Shown here: positions 15,778 through 26,202 of the stretch, one piece after another
How positions within the stretch are numbered: position 1 is the stretch's first letter
Layout of the letters: each line of letters opens with the position of its first letter
Virus record (IMG/VR): IMGVR_UViG_3300030085_004590
Location: 1-64,000 of that record
DNA: 64,000 nucleotides
Origin: a virus
Reading direction: 5' to 3' (one strand)
Made by a program: the position numbers and the translations under genes
Notes under the pieces: model-generated
Databases searched by the model: none
Told to the model about the DNA's origin: nothing
The model's input: only the letters and a program-made list of their open reading frames with translations

Positions 15778-17570
15778 TGGCAATACAAGATTTTAAAGAA
15801 ATAGAGGAAAGAAAAGGATATCTTGTTGAAAAAGAAGATAGAAAGATATTTCAAAAAGAAATATCAAAGGCCAACTTTGGTCTTGGATGTGCCGATATGA
15901 TTGAATTTATCCTTTACGATGTAAGTGATAATCAATTACCACAAGGAGATGATGGAAAATTAGTTCGTTATATTCATCTTGATGATGCAAATATTTCAAA
16001 ATACTTTACAATATCGGATAATATAGTTACTAAAAAGAAAGGTGATGTACCAGAATTTATAGTAGATATAGAAACTCTTATTAGAGAGGCAGGATATAAT
16101 AATGGTATTTTTAAAACTCAAGTAACTCTTTTAAACAGAAGATTAGGAAATGAAGTAGGGGATACTGATAAACTTTGGATACATGAAATCTCACCATCAA
16201 GAACAGAGATTAGAGTTTTACCTATTAGAGCAAAAGAAAAGAATGAAGATTTAGAAAAAAGATATGGGGTTTTTACAAATGGTGATACTTTTAGAGATGA
16301 TGTAATTTATTACATTGAAAAATTTGTTGAAAGTATTGATTTACCAAAAATTATTTCTACATTTTTAATGTCAAAAGGAACTGAAGAAGATGGTAAAAAA
16401 TATATCAACAAAATTAAAACAGAATTTAAGATTGAAAGTTTTGATATCTTTATGTATCAGGTTGAACGAAAGTTTATCGAATCTATGCAATATTATGCAA
16501 GAAAAAGAGTTTGGAATATAAACGATGTAAATTATGGTAAACCATCTGAAGAACAAGATTGTATTGAATTATCAATTAAAAAATTACAACAAGATGCAAT
16601 CACTGCATTAATTAATTCAATCGATTTTAATTTACCAAAAAGAAATATTCAAGAAAATAGTGTTTTAACTAAAGAAGAACAAATAACTTTAGATAAGGTA
16701 AAACAAATTTTAAAATCAAGAACATCAGATAACATTTACGATAGTACAGTTATCGAATCTGAAGTACTTGGTTGTACAGACCCAAAGGCTTCAAATTATA
16801 ACGAACTAGCAACAACTAATGATGGTAGTTGTCAGTACAATGAAAGAATTGAAGTATTAGGATGTACAAATCCTAAAGCAAAAAATTATAATCCAAAGGC
16901 AACTAAAGATGATGGTAGTTGTGAATATGAAATGAATACCGAAACAACAAAATATTATGTTTGGTCTGCTAATGCATCATTTCAATACAGAGATAGTAGT
17001 GATATTTTAAAAACACAAAATGGTTTTGAATATGATAGTTTTTCAATAACTCAGATAAAAGGTTCGTTTAAAGTTTTGACTGGTGATGTAAGAAGGGTAC
17101 CAAAATTGAGACCTACCGCAGATACGAGAACATATCTTATTAAGAACGATAGACACAGACCAAGATATTTTAATGAAGATTTGGGTGGATATAGTAATAA
17201 TGTATATTTCAACGAACAAACCTCACAGAGCTTAAATGTATCATATGTTGATGCAAGTGGTACAACACAACAATCAAGTTATATGCAGCCAGGAGAAACT
17301 ACAACTATTTGTGCAAGAAAAGGAAGTGTAAGTGCACCAGATGGTGTAAGTGTAATAGAACGAGGTACTTGTGGATTGGCTGATTTTCAAACAGTTGGAA
17401 ACACAGGTCAAGGTTCACCAGGAGCAGTAGGAGGAGGTAGTTCTGGTGGAGGATTTGGAGGAGGACCAATAACTGGTCCAGGTTTTGGAGGAAATAGTTT
17501 TAATGATATACCAACACCAGGTTCATCAGAAGTAGTTCTAGGACCACAAACAACTTATAATATAAAATAA
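15777..17570 (+). CDS. Tail/baseplate protein with two GCTDP-type repeats
   Basis: A 597-residue protein. Residues about 1-320 are mixed alpha/beta and structural. Two tandem repeats of about 30 residues begin at residues 332 and 362, each with the pattern G-C-T-x-P-K-A-x-N-Y-N and D-G-S-C-x-Y. This cysteine-paired motif is common in secreted Bacteroidota proteins. The C-terminal third has a fibre-like domain and then a glycine-rich stretch (about 545-575). Flanking genes overlap by one base on each side, so it belongs to the tail cluster. Exact role unknown. Confidence 0.65.
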   Translation: MAIQDFKEIEERKGYLVEKEDRKIFQKEISKANFGLGCADMIEFILYDVSDNQLPQGDDGKLVRYIHLDDANISKYFTISDNIVTKKKGDVPEFIVDIETLIREAGYNNGIFKTQVTLLNRRLGNEVGDTDKLWIHEISPSRTEIRVLPIRAKEKNEDLEKRYGVFTNGDTFRDDVIYYIEKFVESIDLPKIISTFLMSKGTEEDGKKYINKIKTEFKIESFDIFMYQVERKFIESMQYYARKRVWNINDVNYGKPSEEQDCIELSIKKLQQDAITALINSIDFNLPKRNIQENSVLTKEEQITLDKVKQILKSRTSDNIYDSTVIESEVLGCTDPKASNYNELATTNDGSCQYNERIEVLGCTNPKAKNYNPKATKDDGSCEYEMNTETTKYYVWSANASFQYRDSSDILKTQNGFEYDSFSITQIKGSFKVLTGDVRRVPKLRPTADTRTYLIKNDRHRPRYFNEDLGGYSNNVYFNEQTSQSLNVSYVDASGTTQQSSYMQPGETTTICARKGSVSAPDGVSVIERGTCGLADFQTVGNTGQGSPGAVGGGSSGGGFGGGPITGPGFGGNSFNDIPTPGSSEVVLGPQTTYNIK

Positions 17571-20500
17571 TGCCACACAGTAATAAACAACATATGGCCC
17601 CACAATTAGATGGAAAAAGACGAGGACAGATTGTCAACGATGGTAGTATTGTTGCAGGTGTTGAGGTTGTTGGTAAATGGGAATGGAATGGTAAGAGATG
17701 GGTTGATATTACACCTCAACCAAAACAAAGTTTATACACACGAGATATGGGCCCAGCAATTGAAGTGGGTGATGGTGGTAATTTAGCGTTTGTACAACAA
17801 TCGGATTCAGTATCTGGTGGTAGAGCAACAAATCCAACTACCCTTATTGATAATGTACCTGTTTTTGACTTAGGACCAGGTGTAAGTGTTCCTGCTGTTG
17901 GTGGAATAGAATTTATACCAGGTGAAGGAGTACCACAAGCACCAGGTTTACAATCCATTGTTAGGGGTTGTATGGATAAAAAAGCAATTAATTATAATCC
18001 AAATGCAACTGTTGCAGATAATACAAGTTGTATTTATACTACTGTTGATACCGGCCCTTTATCAGAAACACCAAATCTTACAGTTGTAGTTAAAGCAAAT
18101 AGAGATTCTCAGATATTAATTGATGGTAAAGATTCACAAAAAAGGACATCAAGTACTTTTGTTTATACTGCAAAAGAATTATTAAGTGGTAAAACTTTTA
18201 AAGTTCAAAGTGGTGAGAATTATAAATCAAAAGATACATATAAAGTTGCGGCGGTTAAGAAATTTTTTGAAAAACAAATTAAACCAATTCCTTTTGTAGA
18301 TGATAATCTTAGTATTTCTATTGATGAAAATGAAAGAGGTGTATTAAATGAAACAAAAAACTTTGGTAATATACTTTTCCCTTACTATGAATTTCAAATC
18401 TTAAAAAATGGCAAACCATTTAGAACATTTGGTAGTGATTATAAAAATTTATTACAAAACCAAATAGTAACACTTGATTTTAATTTAGAATCAGATGTGG
18501 TTAGAGTAGACCCAAAACCCGTTGGTACAAAAGTATTTATTACATCTAATGTTTCATCAAATGATATAATAAGATATAGAACATCAACTGGTCAAACTAA
18601 TTTACTATTAACAGATGATGAGGTTGAGTTAACTTTAAAAAGAAATGCAGATAGTACTCCATTGTACATTGAATTCTTTGGTGTTGGAATTGATGAAACT
18701 ACCCATACGGTAACTTATAGTTTTGATACTCCAAACAAAAGGGCAACTGAAAAGATAAACACTATTGATTATAAACTTGAATTACAAGAAGGTACAACTA
18801 ACATTACAGTTGATGCAGTAAAAGTACCGAAAGAAAAACCAATAGATATTCCTTTATTAAATGTATCTTCAAATAAATTTAAATACAATATAAACACCAA
18901 AGAATCTTTAAAGATAGAATATAATACTGTAAACGCAGATAGGATAGAATATTCATTAGGTAAAACTAAAAGAGAAGAAAAATCAAGTGGTACGATTGTT
19001 TTATCAGAAAAAGATTTCTTAAATGGAGTTGGTACATATACTCTTTATATTCAAGCAAGAAATAAAATTGGTGGAAGTGATGTAGAGAAAATAACTATTG
19101 TTGTTGAGAGTAGAGAATTCATACCAGGACCAGATATTACAAATATAAACTATCCACAAAATATTCAAGGTGCAGATTTCAAAGAATTTAATGTACCATT
19201 CGATATTAGTTGGCAATCTATTAATACTGATTACATTAGAATTTATGCTGGAAAATACAATCCACAAGCAGAAAAAGATTTCTTCTTAGGACAGTTCGGA
19301 AAATCCGGTAAAGCAACATTTACAGTTGAAGATGTATTAAGAGTAGCAAGGAGACAATTTGATGAGGATGATAATATTCTACAATTCCAATTATTCTTAA
19401 TACCTTTTAACGCACAAGGAGATTCACTTACATCTGGTAAAGTAGAAAAAATTAACATATCATTTGATAAAGGTGATTTAACTTTAAGAAGAGGAAATGT
19501 TATCGGTGATATTAGAAAAGCATTTGAATATTGTTTTGATTATTCTCAATTTGATGAACATACATCACCTTTACTTACTCATTATCTACATTTAGGTGAC
19601 GGAGAAAATAAATTAATATCAACTTATGGTATTGATGATGAAACATTTTCTGAATATACAATTGTTGATGAAACAAATGAAAGAAAAAAGATAAAAGAAG
19701 AAAAAACAATTGTTTTAAAATTATATGAACCATTAGAAGGTGGTATAGATGTAAATGATAAAATATGGATTTCTAAGATTCAATCTATACCTTTAATAGA
19801 CCAAATTACTATCCTTGATGATGTATCATCTGATTGTATTCCTTTAACACCAAATCTAAGTTTAGAACTTAACGATGATATAGGATATCAGATTTACGAT
19901 GATTTAATAGCAAGTGGTTCAACTTCTTCAGAAGCAGTAATACAAGAATTTGTTTCAGGTAGTGGATTTTCATTAGATACACTTGAATTAGAATATACTT
20001 CAGGTAGTGGATACCAGTGGGGTAATTTTGTAAAATATTCATCTGCAAAAGAGAGAGTTGCAAACTTCTATTACAAAATGAAGTTGTTAGAATCATATAG
20101 AAGTAAACATGAGTTACTAGCAACTGCAACTGGTTCTGCAGGTTCAGTTTCAAGTCAAAACGAACAAAGAAGAGTACTTGGAAAGATGTCAGAAATCAAA
20201 CAAAATTTTGATGCATTTGAAAAACACCTTTATACAGTTAGTGGTTCGTTACAATATCCTAAGAGTGGAACAAGTAATATTAAGTTAACAGATACTGGTA
20301 GTATTCTTAACCCAACTGGTTCTGAAGCAACAAATTGGTATAACACAATTTATGCTACAGCATCTGCATACGATAGAGATAATCCTCAAAGGTTAGTAAA
20401 TAATTTACCTGCACACATTCAAGATGATGCTAAAGGACAAGAATTTATTTTATTCTTTGATATGGTTGGTCAACACTTTGATATTCTGTATCATTATATA

Positions 20501-22981
20501 AAAAGATTATCTAAATCAAAGAAAACTGAAAATAAATTTAAAGATGGAATTATAAGTGATTTAATGTATGAAATGTTAAGTTCACTTGGTTGGGATGCTG
20601 ATTTAGGAATATCATCTGAAACTCTTTGGGAATATGCATTTGGTGAACACTCAGATGGTACTCAAGTTTCTACAATGTCAGGTAAAGATAGACAACAAGA
20701 AACATGGAGAAGAATTTTAAATAACCTACCTTATCTATATAAACATAAAGGTACTAAGAGAGCAATTCATGCAGCATTATCTATTTATGGAATTCCAAAT
20801 TCTATGTTAACAATAATGGAGTTTGGTGGACCAAAAGATAACACTACTTCAAGATTAGTTAAATATAGTTATGATGATACAACATCTGCATTAAATATTT
20901 CTGGTTCTCAACAACTTATTATACCATGGAAACCAACTGATGGTAATTATCCTCAATCAGTAGAATTAAGAGTAGAAACTAATACAAAACAATCTCAAAC
21001 ATTAGTTTCAAGTAGTGGTTGGAGTTTAGATTTAAATTACATATCAGGCTCTTCAGCAAAATTACAATTAAATGTATTATCTGGTTCAACATATTATTCT
21101 GAATCGACTGAAACATTCCCATACTTTAATCAAGATTATACTCAGATTGTTGTAAATAGAACATCTGGCTCATCTTCAACATTTGAATTTTTTGCTAAAG
21201 AAGGATTTCAAGAAAGAATTAGAAATCAAGTAAGTGCATCATTTACGATTGGTAATAACAATGGTTGGAGAGATGGTTCAGAATTATTAATTGGTGGTAT
21301 GGGTATTAGTGGTAGTTCGTTTACTGGTTCAGTAGATGAAATTAGATTATGGAACACCCCACTATCTCAATCAAGAATTGATAATCACGCATTAAATGGT
21401 GATGCAATTGATGGTAATCATTCTTCATCCTCAACAGAAGATTTATTATTAAGAGTAGATTTTGAAAATCCAAGAAACCTAACATCGACTGGTAGTGATT
21501 GGAGAAATACATATGTATCACAATCAATGGTATCTGATGGATTGACATCTTTATCTGGTTCATTAGAAAGTGTTTCACCGATTACAACTTACGCTAACTT
21601 TATTACTGCATCTAACTTCCCATCAGCATCGTATCCATATGGATTTACATTCTATGATAGAAGAAATACATCAAATGTACCAAGCGTAGGATTATCAGTT
21701 GGGGATAAAATAAGATTTGAAGAACAAACATTAACTTCTAACTTATCATATAGAAGTAGAGGAACTAAAAAATCGTTTGACCAATCACCACTTGATTCAG
21801 ATAAATTAGGATTATTCTTCTCACCGGCAAAAGAATTGAATCTTGATATTGTAAAAACTATTGGTGATTTTAGTATTGATGATTTAATTGGAGACCCAAG
21901 TGATTATTATGAAGATGGATATACATCTTTAGATAGATTCAGAAACTACTATTTTAGTAGATATAATGTAGATTTCCACGAGTATATTCAGTTGGTAAGG
22001 TATATTGATAAATCTTTATTTAAACTCTTGGAAACACTTGTTCCTGCAAGAGCTAAGGTAACTACTGGTTTATTAATTGAACCACATATGTTGGAAAGAA
22101 GTAAGATTAAAAGAAGTAAACCAACAGGTTCAAATGACCAATATGAAACTTCAATTGGTATTCAAGATGAGATGATTGTTACATCTTCGAAAGATGATTA
22201 CACTGCTGAACTTGATACAACAAATATTACAATATTATCTGGTTCAAAACATTTTCATGAAGGTGAAATATTAGAAGCAGTAAGTAGTAGTTTAGTTGGT
22301 ACAAAAGATAATTACCAAAGTATAATATCCGCATCAGATAATTTTATCACTACTGGTGATATTACAAGAAACTCTGGTTCAGATATGGCAGGATTTGATA
22401 TTAGAATTGAAGCAGTAATATCTCAATCGGTACAAGGAGAATATGATTCAACTGCTTATCAACAAATTGGAATGGACCCTAACTCACTTACAATTGCTGG
22501 ATTTGGGTTATATGGTAGTGGTTCAAATGCAATTATCACAAAATTAGATAAAGATAATAATTTTGTTAGAGAAAGAAGTAAAGTATTTTTAATAAAAGAA
22601 TCATATACAGTTGATGTACCACAAAATATAAACTCAAATGATTCATCTTTAGGTACAGAATTGGTATCACAAACACGATACAGACACTTTATTAATATTT
22701 TACCTTTTACTGGTTCAAATGGTTCTGAATCAACAGACCCAACTGTTACTGGTAATGTTGTTGAAGTAAAACCTTTAAATGGTGCATTTGCATCTCATTA
22801 CATAAATACTGGTGATTTAACAACAGGTTTAGAAAACTCATATTTTAATGGTTCAAAACAAACTGCAGCAACTACCTTAGATGGTAGTTCTCCTATTCAA
22901 ACATTCACTACTAATCCAAATACTCTTAAAGTAAATGATGGTGGTAGAGGAAGTGGAGAACCAATTTTAGAAGTAGAATAA
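17570..22981 (+). CDS. Giant multidomain baseplate/tail protein (tail protein I-like and LamG-like parts)
   Basis: 1803 residues. In order: a short N-terminal domain; one GCMDKKAINYNPNAT repeat (about 133-155) like those in the previous protein; several Ig-like beta domains (about 160-640); a mixed region; a helical segment at about 954-1090 containing YLYKHKGTKRAIHAALSIYG, which resembles the (H/R)-K-G-T-x-x-A-I-x-x-A-L signature of phage tail protein I (P2 gpI); a LamG/ConA-like domain at about 1131-1284 ending SVDEIRLWNTPLS; then Gly/Ser-rich fibre-like sequence. It is in the position where T4-like phages carry gp7/gp8 wedge genes and probably combines wedge and adhesin functions. Confidence 0.65.
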   Translation: MPHSNKQHMAPQLDGKRRGQIVNDGSIVAGVEVVGKWEWNGKRWVDITPQPKQSLYTRDMGPAIEVGDGGNLAFVQQSDSVSGGRATNPTTLIDNVPVFDLGPGVSVPAVGGIEFIPGEGVPQAPGLQSIVRGCMDKKAINYNPNATVADNTSCIYTTVDTGPLSETPNLTVVVKANRDSQILIDGKDSQKRTSSTFVYTAKELLSGKTFKVQSGENYKSKDTYKVAAVKKFFEKQIKPIPFVDDNLSISIDENERGVLNETKNFGNILFPYYEFQILKNGKPFRTFGSDYKNLLQNQIVTLDFNLESDVVRVDPKPVGTKVFITSNVSSNDIIRYRTSTGQTNLLLTDDEVELTLKRNADSTPLYIEFFGVGIDETTHTVTYSFDTPNKRATEKINTIDYKLELQEGTTNITVDAVKVPKEKPIDIPLLNVSSNKFKYNINTKESLKIEYNTVNADRIEYSLGKTKREEKSSGTIVLSEKDFLNGVGTYTLYIQARNKIGGSDVEKITIVVESREFIPGPDITNINYPQNIQGADFKEFNVPFDISWQSINTDYIRIYAGKYNPQAEKDFFLGQFGKSGKATFTVEDVLRVARRQFDEDDNILQFQLFLIPFNAQGDSLTSGKVEKINISFDKGDLTLRRGNVIGDIRKAFEYCFDYSQFDEHTSPLLTHYLHLGDGENKLISTYGIDDETFSEYTIVDETNERKKIKEEKTIVLKLYEPLEGGIDVNDKIWISKIQSIPLIDQITILDDVSSDCIPLTPNLSLELNDDIGYQIYDDLIASGSTSSEAVIQEFVSGSGFSLDTLELEYTSGSGYQWGNFVKYSSAKERVANFYYKMKLLESYRSKHELLATATGSAGSVSSQNEQRRVLGKMSEIKQNFDAFEKHLYTVSGSLQYPKSGTSNIKLTDTGSILNPTGSEATNWYNTIYATASAYDRDNPQRLVNNLPAHIQDDAKGQEFILFFDMVGQHFDILYHYIKRLSKSKKTENKFKDGIISDLMYEMLSSLGWDADLGISSETLWEYAFGEHSDGTQVSTMSGKDRQQETWRRILNNLPYLYKHKGTKRAIHAALSIYGIPNSMLTIMEFGGPKDNTTSRLVKYSYDDTTSALNISGSQQLIIPWKPTDGNYPQSVELRVETNTKQSQTLVSSSGWSLDLNYISGSSAKLQLNVLSGSTYYSESTETFPYFNQDYTQIVVNRTSGSSSTFEFFAKEGFQERIRNQVSASFTIGNNNGWRDGSELLIGGMGISGSSFTGSVDEIRLWNTPLSQSRIDNHALNGDAIDGNHSSSSTEDLLLRVDFENPRNLTSTGSDWRNTYVSQSMVSDGLTSLSGSLESVSPITTYANFITASNFPSASYPYGFTFYDRRNTSNVPSVGLSVGDKIRFEEQTLTSNLSYRSRGTKKSFDQSPLDSDKLGLFFSPAKELNLDIVKTIGDFSIDDLIGDPSDYYEDGYTSLDRFRNYYFSRYNVDFHEYIQLVRYIDKSLFKLLETLVPARAKVTTGLLIEPHMLERSKIKRSKPTGSNDQYETSIGIQDEMIVTSSKDDYTAELDTTNITILSGSKHFHEGEILEAVSSSLVGTKDNYQSIISASDNFITTGDITRNSGSDMAGFDIRIEAVISQSVQGEYDSTAYQQIGMDPNSLTIAGFGLYGSGSNAIITKLDKDNNFVRERSKVFLIKESYTVDVPQNINSNDSSLGTELVSQTRYRHFINILPFTGSNGSESTDPTVTGNVVEVKPLNGAFASHYINTGDLTTGLENSYFNGSKQTAATTLDGSSPIQTFTTNPNTLKVNDGGRGSGEPILEVE

Positions 22982-23009
22982 GAAATAATTATTGAATTTT
23001 AAAAATAGT

Positions 23010-23017
23010 TATATTTA
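23010..23017 (+). promoter_or_regulatory. Late-promoter-like TATATTTA element
   Basis: TATATTTA followed by TATAT, 29 bases before the ATG at 23047 in the only gap of the distal tail cluster. Confidence 0.6.
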
Positions 23018-23046
23018 TATATTGTAACATAATAGGGAAAAAAACT

Positions 23047-23670
23047 ATGGCATATTTAGATAATACAGAAATTACAGTAGATGCAATTCTTACTAAAAAA
23101 GGTAGAGAAAAACTTGCATCGGGTGAAGGTCTTAATATCACCAAGTTCGCTTTAGGTGATGATGAGATTGATTACACATTATATGAACCAGCACATCCAA
23201 AAGGTTCAGCATACTATGATGCAGCAATTAAAGCAATACCAGTAACTGAGGCATCACCAGACGAAACACAAACTTTAAGATATAAATTAGTTACTCTTCC
23301 AAAGGGTACTACAAAGATTCCAAAGGTAGAATTTGGTGTTCCATCTATTTCTGTAAACCAAAATAGTGGTCAAGTTTCCCTTACACCAACTACATCACCA
23401 AGTGGAAATACACAAAGTGGATATACAGTAGTTTTATCAAATAAAAACGCTGGTAGTATTGTTGGTGCAGGATTATCGGGTGTTGCAAGTTCAGTTCCAA
23501 CATTCTTAGGAGATGAAATAACTGCAACAGCAGCAATAGAGACAGGATTAACATTTACATTTATACCTAATCCAAACATAACTGCTACAATTGCAACAAC
23601 GATTACAGTATATGGTAATGAGACGGGTGGTTCACAAACTATACCAGTAACGATAACTTATGTATCATAA
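23047..23670 (+). CDS. Tail structural protein
   Basis: 207 residues. The N-terminal domain (about 1-95) reads ILTKKGREKLASGEGLNITKF with ALGDDEIDY, a pattern I associate with tail-end proteins of large phages. The C-terminal part (about 100-207) is a Thr/Ser/Val-rich Ig-like beta domain. It has its own late-type promoter, so it is probably a virion protein made in quantity. Exact position in the particle unknown. Confidence 0.6.
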   Translation: MAYLDNTEITVDAILTKKGREKLASGEGLNITKFALGDDEIDYTLYEPAHPKGSAYYDAAIKAIPVTEASPDETQTLRYKLVTLPKGTTKIPKVEFGVPSISVNQNSGQVSLTPTTSPSGNTQSGYTVVLSNKNAGSIVGAGLSGVASSVPTFLGDEITATAAIETGLTFTFIPNPNITATIATTITVYGNETGGSQTIPVTITYVS

Positions 23671-23690
23671 ATTAAAGAGGAAATAATAAA

Positions 23691-24917
23691 ATGGCACAAA
23701 TAACAGGACAAGCAGGAGTAAACTTAACACAAGAGTTGGCAAATTATTTAGATGCCAGTGGTGGTAATTTAACTTCAGAACAATTATCAACAATTATCAA
23801 TCAATATCTTTCAGGTGGTGATAAACTTGGTGCTAGTGGTGGTTCAATCTCAAATGGTATCTATAAAAGATTCGGAGAGTTTGACCAAGTAAATGGTAAA
23901 ATACAAGTTGTTACTACTGGTCTTTGGAGTGGAGATACTGGTTCATTAACTTCATTCTTTACTTCATCTGTACAAGAAGCAGCAGCAAGTTCAAACTACT
24001 ATGTAAATGTTTATGATACTGCTGCAAGTGCATCAGTACAATTTGCAGTTGCATATGGACATAAATTCGGAAGTGGTTCAGTATCACTTGCAAATAATGA
24101 TGATTCTAAATTAGCAACAAAAGCAACTTATGCACAATATCGTTCAATACTTTTAGACCAAGATGATACAAAATTCTCAGTTCCTAATAGTTCAGGTTCA
24201 ACTCAAGAAATAGATGATATTTTTATTATTAACCTAGCAAGAGCAAGATATAAAGAAAAAATGGATGCTGGAAACTGGTCACTTAAATTAAGTGGTTCAA
24301 ATGGTATTTCAACATTCATCGATGATAGTGGTAAGAAATTTTCAGATACAGTTGGAAAAGCAGGTAGAGTATTTGATGTAGTATCTGGTTCACTTAACCT
24401 AGGTTCAGAAAACGAAGCAACAATTGTAGCAAAATATTCAAGTGGTTCACTTGCACAAGGACAAGGGTTTGGTAAATTTTATCCAGACCAAGGTATTATT
24501 GTTCTTAATCCTAACGCAATTACAGCATCTATCGGAGCATCAATCGATAAAGATTCAGCAAGAGGAGCTGGAATTGAGTATGGTGTAGCTGCAGAAGAAA
24601 AAACTCACTTCTGGTTATTTAATGCAGTTGAAGGTGGTGGAGATTTCGAAGCAAGAAGAACAGAAAATGTTTCTACATCACACTACTTTGTAAGAGCAAC
24701 AAACAGAGAATTTAACTTCTCTAACAACCCAACATTCGTAAGTGGTTCAGATAATTCATTTGCTGAATCATCATTTGAAAGAGACCCTAAAACTTTCATT
24801 ACAACTGTTGGTTTATATAGTGATTCAAACGAATTGTTAGCAGTAGCTAAAACATCACAACCAATTGCTAAATCATTTGATAAAGAAGTATTAATCAAAG
24901 TAAAACTTGATTTCTAA
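23691..24917 (+). CDS. Tail structural protein (shares C-terminal domain with next gene)
   Basis: 408 residues, Ser/Gly/Ala-rich, no transmembrane segment. The last 85 residues (ATNREFNFSNNPTFVSGSD to the end, with FITTVGLYSDSNELLAVAK) match the end of the next protein (EFNYSQNP, YITTIGLYDKDGDMVAVAK). The shared end domain suggests both dock to the same partner. Preceded by AAAGAGGAAA and followed by a strong terminator, implying a defined transcript with the 23047 gene. Confidence 0.65.
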   Translation: MAQITGQAGVNLTQELANYLDASGGNLTSEQLSTIINQYLSGGDKLGASGGSISNGIYKRFGEFDQVNGKIQVVTTGLWSGDTGSLTSFFTSSVQEAAASSNYYVNVYDTAASASVQFAVAYGHKFGSGSVSLANNDDSKLATKATYAQYRSILLDQDDTKFSVPNSSGSTQEIDDIFIINLARARYKEKMDAGNWSLKLSGSNGISTFIDDSGKKFSDTVGKAGRVFDVVSGSLNLGSENEATIVAKYSSGSLAQGQGFGKFYPDQGIIVLNPNAITASIGASIDKDSARGAGIEYGVAAEEKTHFWLFNAVEGGGDFEARRTENVSTSHYFVRATNREFNFSNNPTFVSGSDNSFAESSFERDPKTFITTVGLYSDSNELLAVAKTSQPIAKSFDKEVLIKVKLDF

Positions 24918-24945
24918 ACCGTAGGCACACATTTTCAAACATAAC

Positions 24946-24971
24946 AAACCCCATCGTGAATGGGGTTTTTT
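24946..24971 (+). terminator. Rho-independent terminator
   Basis: AAACCCCAT (24946-24954) pairs with ATGGGGTTT (24960-24968) around CGTGA, followed by T residues to 24971. It ends the 23047-24917 transcript just before a new promoter element. Confidence 0.9.
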
Positions 24972-24978
24972 ATTTCAA

Positions 24979-24986
24979 TATATTTA
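24979..24986 (+). promoter_or_regulatory. Late-promoter-like TATATTTA element
   Basis: TATATTTA followed by TATAG, eight bases after the terminator and 20 bases before the ATG at 25007, with GAGGAA between. This terminator-promoter arrangement repeats the one at 7263-7303. Confidence 0.65.
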
Positions 24987-25006
24987 TATAGAGGAATATT
25001 AGCAAT

Positions 25007-26146
25007 ATGTTAAAGGTAATACCAAAATCAAGTATAAATCTTAGAACATTTAAAGTTCATAAGAAATTTACACAAACTTACGCAACTAATCCAGCATATA
25101 TTGGAGAAGCAAGTAGTGGAAGTTCGTATGAATCTTCATCTGCAGCAACAACAAATAATATTGCTCATCATCCATTATACGCATCAATTAAATCAAGATA
25201 TTACAAAAACGATGGTAATATAATTACTACATATGGTGAATACGATGATTTAGGTACTATTGCAAACGAAAGAGTTCTTGATAATAAAATAACAGTAATA
25301 TCTGTACCACAATCTAAAAAAGGATTAGGAATTAAACCAGGTAGTGTCTTACTAACAGATTTAGCAACTGATACAACTTATAGAGATAATGAAGTTGGTA
25401 GTATTGCAACTCAAACACCACAATATACAATTACATCATTAGATTTTCAAACTGGTGAAATAATTCTTGTAGATGCAGATGGTGAAGATTTTACAGGTAC
25501 ATTATCATCGTATGACCCAAGTACAGGTCTAAGTACTTTGACATTTGGTAGTGATACTGATATTGTAAATATTACATTACTTGATTTAAGTAGTGGAGTT
25601 TTAAAAACAGCAGCACCACTTGATTTTGATGGACTTAGTATTGATGAGGCAAGATATGGAAATATATTTTATTCTGATGGTATAATTGTAATAGAAGAAA
25701 GTGCAGAATTAGTTTCTTATAGTTTAGAATATCGTTCAACTGAAACAATAACAGAACAAGAAATTTTACTTACTGCAAAGGCAGGAGAATTTAACTATTC
25801 ACAAAACCCATCGGCAATTGAAGCACAACTAAGTGGTTCATACGATTTCACAACTACAGCAATACCTAATGTTTCTCCAGCAAGAACAAGAACAATAAAA
25901 GAATATAAAGATATCAAACGAAGAGAGTTCTATTCTGGTTCCTATTTATCATCTGTAAGTGGTAGTTGGGAAGATTATTTTACAAGTGCATCGATAGACC
26001 CAACGGGTTCATATATTTCAACATATATTACTACAATCGGTCTTTACGATAAAGATGGAGATATGGTTGCAGTGGCAAAATTACCTAAACCAGTTAAGAA
26101 TTTACCAGATTACGATGTTAACTTCCTAGTTCGTTTTGATGTATAA
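25007..26146 (+). CDS. Tail structural protein (paralogous C-terminal domain)
   Basis: 379 residues, Ser/Thr/Tyr-rich and beta-dominated. The C-terminal region (about 260-379) is related to the end of the 23691 product: EFNYSQNP, a G-S-Y segment, YITTIGLYDKDGDMVAVAKLPKPV, and a last strand ending RFDV. It has its own promoter element. Likely a virion protein of the tail or neck; not further assignable. Confidence 0.65.
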   Translation: MLKVIPKSSINLRTFKVHKKFTQTYATNPAYIGEASSGSSYESSSAATTNNIAHHPLYASIKSRYYKNDGNIITTYGEYDDLGTIANERVLDNKITVISVPQSKKGLGIKPGSVLLTDLATDTTYRDNEVGSIATQTPQYTITSLDFQTGEIILVDADGEDFTGTLSSYDPSTGLSTLTFGSDTDIVNITLLDLSSGVLKTAAPLDFDGLSIDEARYGNIFYSDGIIVIEESAELVSYSLEYRSTETITEQEILLTAKAGEFNYSQNPSAIEAQLSGSYDFTTTAIPNVSPARTRTIKEYKDIKRREFYSGSYLSSVSGSWEDYFTSASIDPTGSYISTYITTIGLYDKDGDMVAVAKLPKPVKNLPDYDVNFLVRFDV

Positions 26147-26149
26147 TCG

Positions 26150-26157
26150 TATATTTA
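26150..26157 (+). promoter_or_regulatory. Late-promoter-like TATATTTA element
   Basis: TATATTTA followed by TAGTA, three bases after the stop codon of the preceding gene and 45 bases before the ATG at 26203. Confidence 0.5.
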
Positions 26158-26202
26158 TAGTAAGAAGTTACAAATTATTAACTTAATATAAGGAATAAAA
26201 TT

